Of a stretch of DNA of 64,000 nt, positions 46,078 through 53,589 are shown one piece after another. The stretch is from Candidatus Endomicrobium procryptotermitis (GTDB lineage Bacteria; Elusimicrobiota; Endomicrobiia; Endomicrobiales; Endomicrobiaceae): positions 62,001 to 126,000 of the forward strand of contig JAITIP010000037.1 of NCBI GenBank assembly GCA_031279415.1, in the 5' to 3' direction. The notes beneath the pieces were generated by a model. The model was not told where the DNA came from. It saw only the letters and a program-made list of their open reading frames with translations, and did no database searches. The translations under genes and the position numbers were made by a program. The stretch's first letter is position 1; every line of letters begins with the position of its first letter.

Positions 46078-47214
46078 ATGAAAAAATACGCTTTTTATTT
46101 AAAAATGATAACAAGTTCGCTGATACGCCGCCGTTCAAGGATGTTTACGGCATTGCTTGCAGTATCGCTTGGTGCGGCAGTTCTTTCCGGGCTTGTTACT
46201 ATATATTACGACATACCGCGGCAGATGGGGCAGGAATTCCGCTCATACGGTGCAAACCTCGTCTTTATAGCCTCTGGTGAAAAATCTTATTTTTACGGCG
46301 ACGCATTAAAAAAAGCCGTTTCATATCTGCCAGTAAAAGACATAGTAGGCATTGCGCCTTACCGCTATAAGACAATAAAAATAAATGAACAGCCTTTTAT
46401 GGCGGCAGGTACCGATTTAAATCAGGCAAAAAAAACAAGCCCTTACTGGTATGTTTCAGGCAAATGGCCGCAAAAAAATGGAGAGACTCTTATCGGGCAG
46501 GAAGTAGCGGATTTGATACGTCTTAAAATCGGAAGCACTTTTTCCATAGTTGGAACTGCTGCAGACAATAAACCGTTTAAACGCGATTTTACGGTGTCTG
46601 CCATAGTGCAGACTGGAGGCAGCGAAGAGGCTTTTATTTTTATGTCTCTCAAAGATTTTGAAGATATGGCGGGTGGACAAAATGCTTTGGACATAGCTGA
46701 ATGCAGCGTTTCTGTTTCATTGGAAGAACTTGATGCAATAATAAAAACCGTAAACGAAAATGTAGAAGATATAACGGCACGACCTGTAAAACGCATAAGC
46801 GAATCCGAAGGAGCGGTGCTCACAAAATTACAGGCTCTTATTTATCTTGTTACGGCAATTATTTTAATTTTGACGATGATATGCGTAGCCACGACTATGA
46901 TGGCCGTAGTTGCAGAGCGGCGCAAAGAAATAGGTCTCAAAAAAGCGCTCGGAGCTACAAATAGAATTATAGCAGTCGAGTTTTTAGGCGAAGACGTATT
47001 TTTGGGAGTTTTCGGAGGATTTTTAGGCGCGGTTGCGGGTTTTATCTTTGCGCAGGCGGTAAGTGTCAACGTATTTGCACGCTCTATAACATTTCAGCCG
47101 CTTCTTGTCCCTGTCACAATATTGGCTTCAATAATAATAACCGCTATAGCCTGTTTTATACCGGTGAGAAGCGCCTCCGAAGTTGACCCAGCTGTCGTTC
47201 TGAGGGGAGAATAG
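46078..47214 (+). CDS. ABC transporter permease, MacB/FtsX type (second)
   Basis: 378 residues with the same layout as its neighbour: N-terminal helix (about 22-44), periplasmic domain, three C-terminal helices and the FtsX loop VAERRKEIGLKKALGA. AAGG precedes the ATG by six bases. It should form a heterodimer with the first permease, matching Cj1662. A 171-bp gap with a 9-bp hairpin (47294-47320) separates it from the ATPase gene. Confidence 0.9.
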   Translation: MKKYAFYLKMITSSLIRRRSRMFTALLAVSLGAAVLSGLVTIYYDIPRQMGQEFRSYGANLVFIASGEKSYFYGDALKKAVSYLPVKDIVGIAPYRYKTIKINEQPFMAAGTDLNQAKKTSPYWYVSGKWPQKNGETLIGQEVADLIRLKIGSTFSIVGTAADNKPFKRDFTVSAIVQTGGSEEAFIFMSLKDFEDMAGGQNALDIAECSVSVSLEELDAIIKTVNENVEDITARPVKRISESEGAVLTKLQALIYLVTAIILILTMICVATTMMAVVAERRKEIGLKKALGATNRIIAVEFLGEDVFLGVFGGFLGAVAGFIFAQAVSVNVFARSITFQPLLVPVTILASIIITAIACFIPVRSASEVDPAVVLRGE

Positions 47215-47385
47215 TGACGCAGTTTTGCGCTAGCGCGACTAAACGGCATTTGTCTTTTTTCGCAGCCTGCGGCATCCAAACCGCAATCTCGACGTTGCCG
47301 CCAATAAAAGAGGTGGCAACAAAGCTGACGGAGTATTTGTCGTTGCCATTATTGTAGTTTTACAGATATCAAAGGAGAAAAAATA

Positions 47386-48051
47386 ATGAATTTGCTTGAG
47401 CTTAAAGATATTTCAAAAATATACGGCGATGTAAAAGCGTTGCAAAATATAAATTTGTCCGTAGCTTGCGGCGAGTGGCTTGCGATTATGGGTCCTTCGG
47501 GTTCGGGCAAAACTACGATGATGAACATTATAGGCTGTATGGACAAGCCGACGCATGGAAGCGTTATTTTGGATGATATCGATATTTCAAAAGAAACTGC
47601 CAAAACCCTTACTGCTGTGCGCCGCGATAAAATAGGACTTATTTTCCAGCAGTTTCATCTTATCAATTATCTTACTGCTTTAGAAAACGTTATGACTGCC
47701 CAATATTATCACAGTATGCAAGATGAAAAAGAAGCGCTTGAAGCTCTTGCGCGCGTGGGTCTTGCCAACAGAGCAAAACATTTGCCAAGCCAGCTTTCTG
47801 GCGGCGAGCAGCAGAGGGTGTGTATAGCGCGCGCTCTTATAAATTATCCAAAGCTTATACTTGCTGACGAGCCTACGGGAAATTTAGATGAAACTAATGA
47901 AAAAATAGTTTTGGATATTTTTAAAACTCTTCACAAGGAAGGAAGCACAATAATAGTGGTGACGCATGACCCAGAGGTGGCCGAAAACGCTCAAAGAACT
48001 GTTATGCTTGAACACGGAAAAATTTCAAAAATAAATATCAATCAAAAATGA
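47386..48051 (+). CDS. ABC transporter ATPase, LolD/MacB type
   Basis: 221 residues: Walker A GPSGSGKTT near residue 38, Q-loop IFQQFHLINYLTALENV, signature LSGGEQQRVCIARAL, Walker B LILADEPTGNLDE and H-loop VVTHD. The phrases are those of the LolD/MacB mechanotransmission group, which fits the two FtsX-type permeases. A good AAGGAG site precedes the ATG. It matches Cj1663. Confidence 0.94.
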   Translation: MNLLELKDISKIYGDVKALQNINLSVACGEWLAIMGPSGSGKTTMMNIIGCMDKPTHGSVILDDIDISKETAKTLTAVRRDKIGLIFQQFHLINYLTALENVMTAQYYHSMQDEKEALEALARVGLANRAKHLPSQLSGGEQQRVCIARALINYPKLILADEPTGNLDETNEKIVLDIFKTLHKEGSTIIVVTHDPEVAENAQRTVMLEHGKISKININQK

Positions 48052-48067
48052 ACGGAGGAAATAAAAT

Positions 48068-48508
48068 ATGATAAAAAAACGCGCCGCTGCATACGCTTTT
48101 GCAATATTGTTTTTTTTGTCTGTATCCAAAACTGTTTTCGGAGCTTCGGCTTACAAATATGCCGACGGCATATATAAAGGTCTAAGCGGAAAAGACGACA
48201 GAGGAGCTTATGGAGAAGTTTCAATAACTTTTAATAAAGGCAAAATTTCAGATTGTATCTTTGTGACATATCAAAAAGACGGCAAAATAAAAAACGAAGA
48301 TTACGGCAAAGTAAACGGAGAAATATCTAACCGCGAATATTACGATAAAGCACAGCTTGCCGTTGACGCTATGGAACAATACGCACAGCAGCTTGTGGAA
48401 GTTCAAAAATTATCTAAAGTAGATGTCATAGCGGGTGCGACTGTAGCCCATGAACAGTTTTTAGATGCCGTAGAAGACGCCTTCAGACAAGCAAAAAAAG
48501 CAAAATGA
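48068..48508 (+). CDS. exported FMN-binding domain protein
   Basis: 146 residues with a signal peptide (about 1-25, ending VFGAS) and one FMN_bind domain: YADGIYKGLSGKDDRGAYGEVSI and, near the C-terminus, DVIAGATVAHEQF. This is the flavinylation motif D-x-x-(S/T)-G-A-T with Ala in place of the first Ser/Thr; the Thr that would carry FMN is present. ApbE, its presumed modifier, is encoded in the next gene with a 4-bp overlap. It stands where Campylobacter has thioredoxin-like proteins, and probably passes electrons to a periplasmic metal-handling step. Confidence 0.88.
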   Translation: MIKKRAAAYAFAILFFLSVSKTVFGASAYKYADGIYKGLSGKDDRGAYGEVSITFNKGKISDCIFVTYQKDGKIKNEDYGKVNGEISNREYYDKAQLAVDAMEQYAQQLVEVQKLSKVDVIAGATVAHEQFLDAVEDAFRQAKKAK

Positions 48509-49497
48509 ACGTTCCAAGCAATACAGCGCAAAACCATACGAAAATATTTTTTGCTATGGGCACGGCGGTGAGTTTGACAATTTACACAGACGCTCCCGAC
48601 GAACAGATTTTAGATGAATCCGAAAACATAGTAAAACATTTGGAATCACTTTTTAGCACAATGAGACAAGACAGCGATATTTCGCGCATAAATATTGCCG
48701 CGGGGCTTTGGTGTACAGTTCATACGGATACTGATGAAATACTTCAAAAAGCCATTTATTTCGCACAAAAGACGGACGGCGCATACGAACCCGCAATTTT
48801 TTCTCTGGTGCGGTTATGGGATATAAAATCCAAAATAGGAAAAAAAGAAACACTTACGATTCCCAATGAAAAATCCATACGCGAAGTTCTTTGTAAATGT
48901 GATTGGCACAATATTGAGACGGACGGCAATAAACGCTATCGCATGTTAAACGGTGCGGAAATAGATCTGGGAGCTGCGGCAAAAGGCTTTACGTCAGAAA
49001 AAATATGCAAATTCTTCTCCTTAAAAAATATCAATTCGGCAATGGTGTCGCTTGGGAATTCATCTATAGCTTTTATGGGAACAAAACCTGATGGTAGTTT
49101 ATGGAAAGCTGGATTAAAAGTTCCCGGTGCCTTGGGAAACGAATATTTTGCAGTTGTAAGCCTTAAAGATAAATTTTTATCCGTAAGCGGCGGATATGAG
49201 CGCTATTTCGTAAAAGACGGCAAACGCTATCACCACATATTTGACAAAAAAACGGGCTATCCTACAGAAAGCGGACTTGAAAGCGTAACCGTAATTTCAG
49301 ATGACGCCGCGCTTAGCGAAGCCTATTCTACGGCACTATTTGTAATGGGTCCTGAGACGGCATTAGATTTTTATAAACAAAACGACGGTTTTGAGGCTGT
49401 TTTTGTCACATCTTCAAAGCACGTCTACTGCACGGACGGGCTTAAAAGTAATTTTGAATTCTGCGGTAAGCCTTACGGATACCTCTATCGCGGTTGA
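48505..49497 (+). CDS. apbE: FAD:protein FMN transferase
   Basis: 330 residues of the ApbE family: AMGTAVSLTIYTD near the start, then STMRQDSDISRIN, EIDLGAAAKGFTSEKI (FAD and Mg binding), SVSGGYERYF, RYHHIFDKKTGYP and the acidic SDDAALSEAYSTALFVMG. It transfers FMN from FAD to a Thr on extracytoplasmic proteins; the FMN-binding protein just upstream is the obvious target. No clear signal peptide is seen. It may be the last gene of the operon that starts at the FTR1 permease. Confidence 0.94.
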   Translation: MNVPSNTAQNHTKIFFAMGTAVSLTIYTDAPDEQILDESENIVKHLESLFSTMRQDSDISRINIAAGLWCTVHTDTDEILQKAIYFAQKTDGAYEPAIFSLVRLWDIKSKIGKKETLTIPNEKSIREVLCKCDWHNIETDGNKRYRMLNGAEIDLGAAAKGFTSEKICKFFSLKNINSAMVSLGNSSIAFMGTKPDGSLWKAGLKVPGALGNEYFAVVSLKDKFLSVSGGYERYFVKDGKRYHHIFDKKTGYPTESGLESVTVISDDAALSEAYSTALFVMGPETALDFYKQNDGFEAVFVTSSKHVYCTDGLKSNFEFCGKPYGYLYRG

Positions 49498-49533
49498 GAT
49501 ATTTATTAAACATATATGTAATAAAAAATTAGC

Positions 49534-49562
49534 TTGATAAATAAAATAAACTTTTCTATAAT
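49534..49562 (+). promoter_or_regulatory. promoter of the TonB-dependent receptor
   Basis: TTGATA (49534-49539), a 17-bp spacer and a perfect TATAAT (49557-49562). This leaves a 5' leader of about 160 nt before the ATG at 49729. A clear copy of the 14-bp near-palindrome is not present. Confidence 0.65.
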
Positions 49563-49728
49563 TATTAAAAATAAAACATATATAATTACTATGAATAATT
49601 TTAATCTATTACAAATTATTTTTATACTTTTTTCAGAAAAAGTCATCTCATTATATGCACAAATGTGAGGGTAATTTTTTGTTATTTTCAGTTCAGTTTC
49701 ACAAAATAAATTACGAAGGATAGTTAAA

Positions 49729-51741
49729 ATGAGCATAAACAAATATAAAAAAACAATATTTTTTTTAGTTGCGGTAGTTATTTTTGTACGTGGCTCGCTT
49801 TTTGGTGTACAGGAAATTTCGGTTGAACAGATAACAGTAACGGCAGCACCTTTAGAATCGGCTTTGGAAATAGGCTTAGACCCTAAAAAACCAAAACAGC
49901 CTGTTCCCGCAGCTGATGCTGCGGATTATCTTAAAAGCGTGCCGGGTTTTTCTGCTATACGTTCTGGCGGAGCAAACGGAGACAGCGTTTTTAGGGGAAT
50001 GTTCGGCTCGCGCATTAATATTTTGACGGACGGCGGAAATGTCTTAGGCGGCTGTCCCAGCAGAATGGATTCTCCTTCATCTTATATATCTCCGGAGTCT
50101 TACGATTCGGTCAGCGTAATAAAAGGACCTCAAACAGTCCTTTATGGAGGCGGCGCTTCTGCGGCGACTGTCAGATTCGAAAGAAAACCTGAAAAGTTTG
50201 AGCAGGGCGATAAGCCTTTTAGAATAAAAGCGAGCGCTCTTGCAGGTTCGTTTGAGCGCATAGGGAGTTCGCTCGATGCAGCTGCAGGAAATGAAAAACT
50301 ATATTTTAGAGTTACGGGAAATTACGATAAATCTTCGGATTATAAAGACGGCGGAGGAAACATAGTTCCTTCAAAATGGGAAAAGTGGAACACAGACGTA
50401 TTTTTTGGCTGGACGCCCGATAAAGACACACTTTTAGAAATCGGCGCAGGAACAGGAGACGGTTATGCGCGCTATGCCGGGCGGGGTATGGACGGCAGCC
50501 AATTTAAAAGAGAAAGTTTTAGCGCAAAATTTTCAAAAAAGAATATAGGAAAAAATATAGATGGCGGGACATTAGACGAATTTGAATTTCAAAGCTATTA
50601 TAATTATTCCGACCACATAATGGACAATTATACTTTAAGAACCCCTTCGGGGATGATGCCAATGCCTATGCTTAGCAATCCTTCGCGCGCGGTTTATGGA
50701 GCGAGAGCGGCTTTTACGTTCAATATTGAACAAAGCGTTTTTATAAACGGCATTGACGTTCAGTTTGATGAACATAAAGGCAGGACGGATAAAAACAAAC
50801 CTTTCATAAAAGACATAGATTATAACAAATATGGAATTTTCAGCCAACTGCAAATGGATTTAGATGAGCTAAATAAAATAGTGTCAGGTGTGCGTTTTGA
50901 TTTTGCACAGGCGGGCGATTTCCGTTCGGCAAGTAAAACCGACGGAGATACAAAAAACGCTTTCTTGCCAAGCGTTTTTGCGCGTTTTGAAGAAACAGTG
51001 GGAAACACTCCTTTTTCATGGTATGCTGGCATAGGGCACAGCCAGCGTTTCCCTGACTATTGGGAACTTAGCCAAACAAGAATGAAAGACGGTTCCAAAA
51101 ATACTTTTGAAGACTTAAATCCTGAAAAAACCACGCAGCTTGACGTCGGCGCACATTACAAAACCGAAAAAATAAACATTTGGCTTTCGGCATACGCGGG
51201 AATAATAAAAGATTATATTCTTTTCAATTATATTACTATGGCTATGTCGGAGAATAAATACGTTCAAAATGTGGATGCGGGAATTTGCGGATATGAAATA
51301 GGAGCAGAATATGTTTTTACGCAATATTTAAAATTTGACTCTGCCCTTGCTTATTCCTTCGGGGAAAATACTACTGACAACCGACCTTTGCCGCAAATTC
51401 CGCCTTTAGAAGCAAGATTTGGCTTAAATTACGAGACGCAAAAATGGCAGACAGGCTTACTGTGGCGCGCAGCGGCAAAACAAAACAGAATAGCAGCTGG
51501 ACAAGGCAATGTGGTCGGTAAAGATTTTGCAGAAAGTGAAGCATTTAACGTTTTATCCTTAAACGTTTCGATAGAACTTACAAGTTATACGCGCCTGAGT
51601 TTAGGCATAGACAATATTTTTGATGTAAAATATTACGAACATCTCAATATGGCAGGAAATGCGGGTTTTGGTTTTTCGGCAAACGAACAAATCAACGAGC
51701 CGGGAAGAATGTTTTGGGGAAAAATCAATGTCAGTTTTTAA
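49729..51741 (+). CDS. TonB-dependent receptor, OprC/NosA copper-receptor family
   Basis: 670 residues: a signal peptide (about 1-27), a TonB-box-like segment QEISVEQITVTA, a plug domain and a C-terminal beta-barrel ending KINVSF (terminal Phe). The plug phrases PAADAADYLKSVPGFSAIR, FRGMFGSRINILTDGG and SSYISPESYDSVSVIKGPQT are those of the copper-receptor subfamily. It keeps C109-x-x-x-M113 (GGCPSRMD), matching the OprC Cys/Met pair that binds copper. AAGGAT precedes the ATG. It imports a metal, probably copper, across the outer membrane and so supplies the P19/FTR1 system. Confidence 0.92.
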   Translation: MSINKYKKTIFFLVAVVIFVRGSLFGVQEISVEQITVTAAPLESALEIGLDPKKPKQPVPAADAADYLKSVPGFSAIRSGGANGDSVFRGMFGSRINILTDGGNVLGGCPSRMDSPSSYISPESYDSVSVIKGPQTVLYGGGASAATVRFERKPEKFEQGDKPFRIKASALAGSFERIGSSLDAAAGNEKLYFRVTGNYDKSSDYKDGGGNIVPSKWEKWNTDVFFGWTPDKDTLLEIGAGTGDGYARYAGRGMDGSQFKRESFSAKFSKKNIGKNIDGGTLDEFEFQSYYNYSDHIMDNYTLRTPSGMMPMPMLSNPSRAVYGARAAFTFNIEQSVFINGIDVQFDEHKGRTDKNKPFIKDIDYNKYGIFSQLQMDLDELNKIVSGVRFDFAQAGDFRSASKTDGDTKNAFLPSVFARFEETVGNTPFSWYAGIGHSQRFPDYWELSQTRMKDGSKNTFEDLNPEKTTQLDVGAHYKTEKINIWLSAYAGIIKDYILFNYITMAMSENKYVQNVDAGICGYEIGAEYVFTQYLKFDSALAYSFGENTTDNRPLPQIPPLEARFGLNYETQKWQTGLLWRAAAKQNRIAAGQGNVVGKDFAESEAFNVLSLNVSIELTSYTRLSLGIDNIFDVKYYEHLNMAGNAGFGFSANEQINEPGRMFWGKINVSF

Positions 51742-52426
51742 TCTTATAAATGTCTCACTTGTAAAAGGGCTTGCGGTTTCCATAGGAATGCATGCGGCTT
51801 TTTTTGGAGCGATGGTTTCCAACAATGGTTCAGACTTGCAGCAGGATAAACCCTCTTACATAGAAGTTAGTTTTGAGCCGGGCGGGCTTAATCAGGATAT
51901 TATTTGTCCGCCGTCGGTTCCACCACAAGCTCAAAGGGAACAAGAGTTGCAAAAAAAAGCAGAAGACGATACACAAATACAAATAAAATCTGAAGCAACG
52001 ATCGCTGTTCTTTCAGAAAAACAAAATGAAAGTTCCTCCATTTCTTATGATGAACTACAGCAACAGCATCCAAATTCAAAAGATATGCAGACTATGGACT
52101 GCTGCAGGCCTTCAAACATCAACATTAAATACGAGATAGATGGTTCGGCAGGAAGCGGACAGGGACTAAAAATTTTGCGTGCGCCAAAACCTTTTTATCC
52201 TCAAGAATCGCGTAAAATCAAAGAAGAAGGAGAAGTTGTAGTAGCGGTTGTTGTTTCACCTGAAGGAAAAATACAGTCAGTAAGTGTAGCTGTTTCAAGC
52301 GGTTTTTCAAGGCTGGATGAAGCCGCCCTAAAAGCCGCAAGAAAAATAAGATTTTCCGCAGACGTGGAAAATCCTTCCTTTGAGTCCGTAGTACTGCGTG
52401 TTCCATACAAATTCGAAATATTATAA
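51728..52426 (+). CDS. TonB-like energy transducer
   Basis: 232 residues from the ATG at 51728, inside the 3' end of the receptor gene (14-bp overlap). It has an N-terminal membrane anchor (SLVKGLAVSIGMHAAFFGAMV), a Gln/Glu-rich periplasmic spacer (about 45-125) and a TonB C-terminal domain (APKPFYPQESRKIKEEGEVV, SSGFSRLDEAALKAARKI, VPYKFEI). It should couple inner-membrane proton-motive force to the adjacent receptor. No exbB or exbD lies in the window. Confidence 0.9.
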   Translation: MSVFNLINVSLVKGLAVSIGMHAAFFGAMVSNNGSDLQQDKPSYIEVSFEPGGLNQDIICPPSVPPQAQREQELQKKAEDDTQIQIKSEATIAVLSEKQNESSSISYDELQQQHPNSKDMQTMDCCRPSNINIKYEIDGSAGSGQGLKILRAPKPFYPQESRKIKEEGEVVVAVVVSPEGKIQSVSVAVSSGFSRLDEAALKAARKIRFSADVENPSFESVVLRVPYKFEIL

Positions 52427-52448
52427 AAAGACACCATCCCGTCTTTTT
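52425..52448 (+). terminator. weak terminator after the TonB-like gene
   Basis: An 8-bp AT-rich stem (aaaaagac/gtcttttt, loop of eight bases) overlapping the stop region, whose T-rich arm can serve as the tail. Low GC makes it a modest candidate. Confidence 0.4.
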
Positions 52449-52496
52449 ACAAAAAACTTTTAAACTGCCATTTAAAGATTATGACTTCAAGCCTGA

Positions 52497-53108
52497 CAAC
52501 TAATAACATATAGTAATTTACATTATGAGAAGTTCACGGACGGGAAAGTAAAATGTATACAAGATGAGATACCATTTGAGATACCGAAAGGCTGGGCATT
52601 TGAAAAATTAGGAAATATTTGCGATATTGCACGCGGAGGCTCGCCGCGTCCTATAAAAAATCATTTAACTGCTTCAAATAACGGCGTCAATTTGATAAAA
52701 ATTGGAGATACAAAACGAGGATACAAATATATTACAGCAACTAAAGAAAAAATTTTGCCTTCTGCAGTAAAGTATTCTCGCTATGTTAAAAGAGGAGATT
52801 TTTTATTAACAAATTCTATGAGTTTTGGACATCCTTATATATTAAAAATAGACGGTTGTATCCATGACGGATGGCTTGTAATTAGTCATATTGAAAATAT
52901 TTTTGATTATGATTTTTTATATTATGCGCTAAGTTCGGATACAGTATATAAATTATTGACTTCTTTAGCAGTCGGTTCAACAGTTAAAAACTTAAAAGCA
53001 GACACTATAAAATCTATTTGCTTTCTAATCCCGCCTTTAGAAGAACAAAAAAGAATAGCTAAAAAAATAGAATCAATTTTTAACCAGTTGAAGTTCTTTG
53101 AAGATTAA
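52497..53108 (+). pseudogene. hsdS: 5'-truncated HsdS (type I specificity) fragment
   Basis: The frame is open from 52497 and reads HYEKFTDGKVKCIQDEIPFEIPKGW, the standard linker into the second recognition domain of HsdS. A full C-terminal recognition domain and the coiled coil PPLEEQKRIAKKIESIFNQL follow. The N-terminal recognition domain and start codon are missing; the first ATG (52692) lies within the domain. No hsdM or hsdR is in the window. It is either a relic or a silent donor of recognition sequence, and it overlaps tail to tail with another fragment on the opposite strand. Confidence 0.85.
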
Positions 53109-53567
53109 ATTAAGTTTTTCTACAATTTTTGTTTGTTCTTGTAATGTAGGTAAAGGGATTAAAATAGTTTGTAATTTTTTAATAGAAACACCACCTATAA
53201 TGCCTGAAATGTTTTTGCCAAATAAATTAAGAAAATATTTTGATTGAATAAAATAATATAAAAACAGACTATTTATTAGTATAGGATGTAAAACACATAA
53301 CTTATTGCCAAAACATATTTTTTCTTTTACTACAGCAACCTTTCTACCTGCGCTACCACCTTCAATACAAAGTAATATATCTTTTGCATATCCATATTTA
53401 AAGCCAATTTCAGTAAATGGTATTTTTATGCTATTATCATAATCAATTGTATTATTAAAAGAAATGTCTTTTGTGGCTATATAATTATAACCCTTAGTTA
53501 AGTTTATGTATTTTAGTTTTTTTATTTGCTCAGATATGCTATTTCCAGTATAACTATTTGTACCTTT
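53073..53567 (-). pseudogene. hsdS: 5'-truncated HsdS fragment, opposite strand
   Basis: The minus strand reads one recognition domain (KYINLTKGYNYIATKDISF, then ILLCIEGGSAGRKVAVVKE and NKLCVLHPI) and a C-terminal coiled coil (IPLPTLQEQTKIVEKLNLIF), stop at 53073-53075. The frame opens after a stop at its 5' end, with no start codon and no first ~20 residues of the domain. Its 3' end overlaps that of the plus-strand fragment by 36 bp. The tail-to-tail arrangement is typical of shuffling specificity loci, but I found no shared inverted repeat. Confidence 0.8.
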
Positions 53568-53589
53568 AAATTAAGCAGGGAATTCTAAA

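Noticed and set aside
47294-47320. Hairpin before the LolD-like ATPase gene as a terminator
   Set aside because: It has a 9-bp stem but no T run, and the downstream gene belongs to the same functional unit.
49560-49605. Third copy of the 14-bp near-palindrome near the TonB receptor promoter
   Set aside because: The best match (around TTTTAATCTATT) agrees at too few positions for AT-rich sequence to count.
52497-53567. Reading the HsdS fragments as a working type I system with the helicase as HsdR
   Set aside because: Both fragments lack starts and half of the specificity protein. The helicase has a PLD domain, not an HsdR-type nuclease, and comes with its own methylase.
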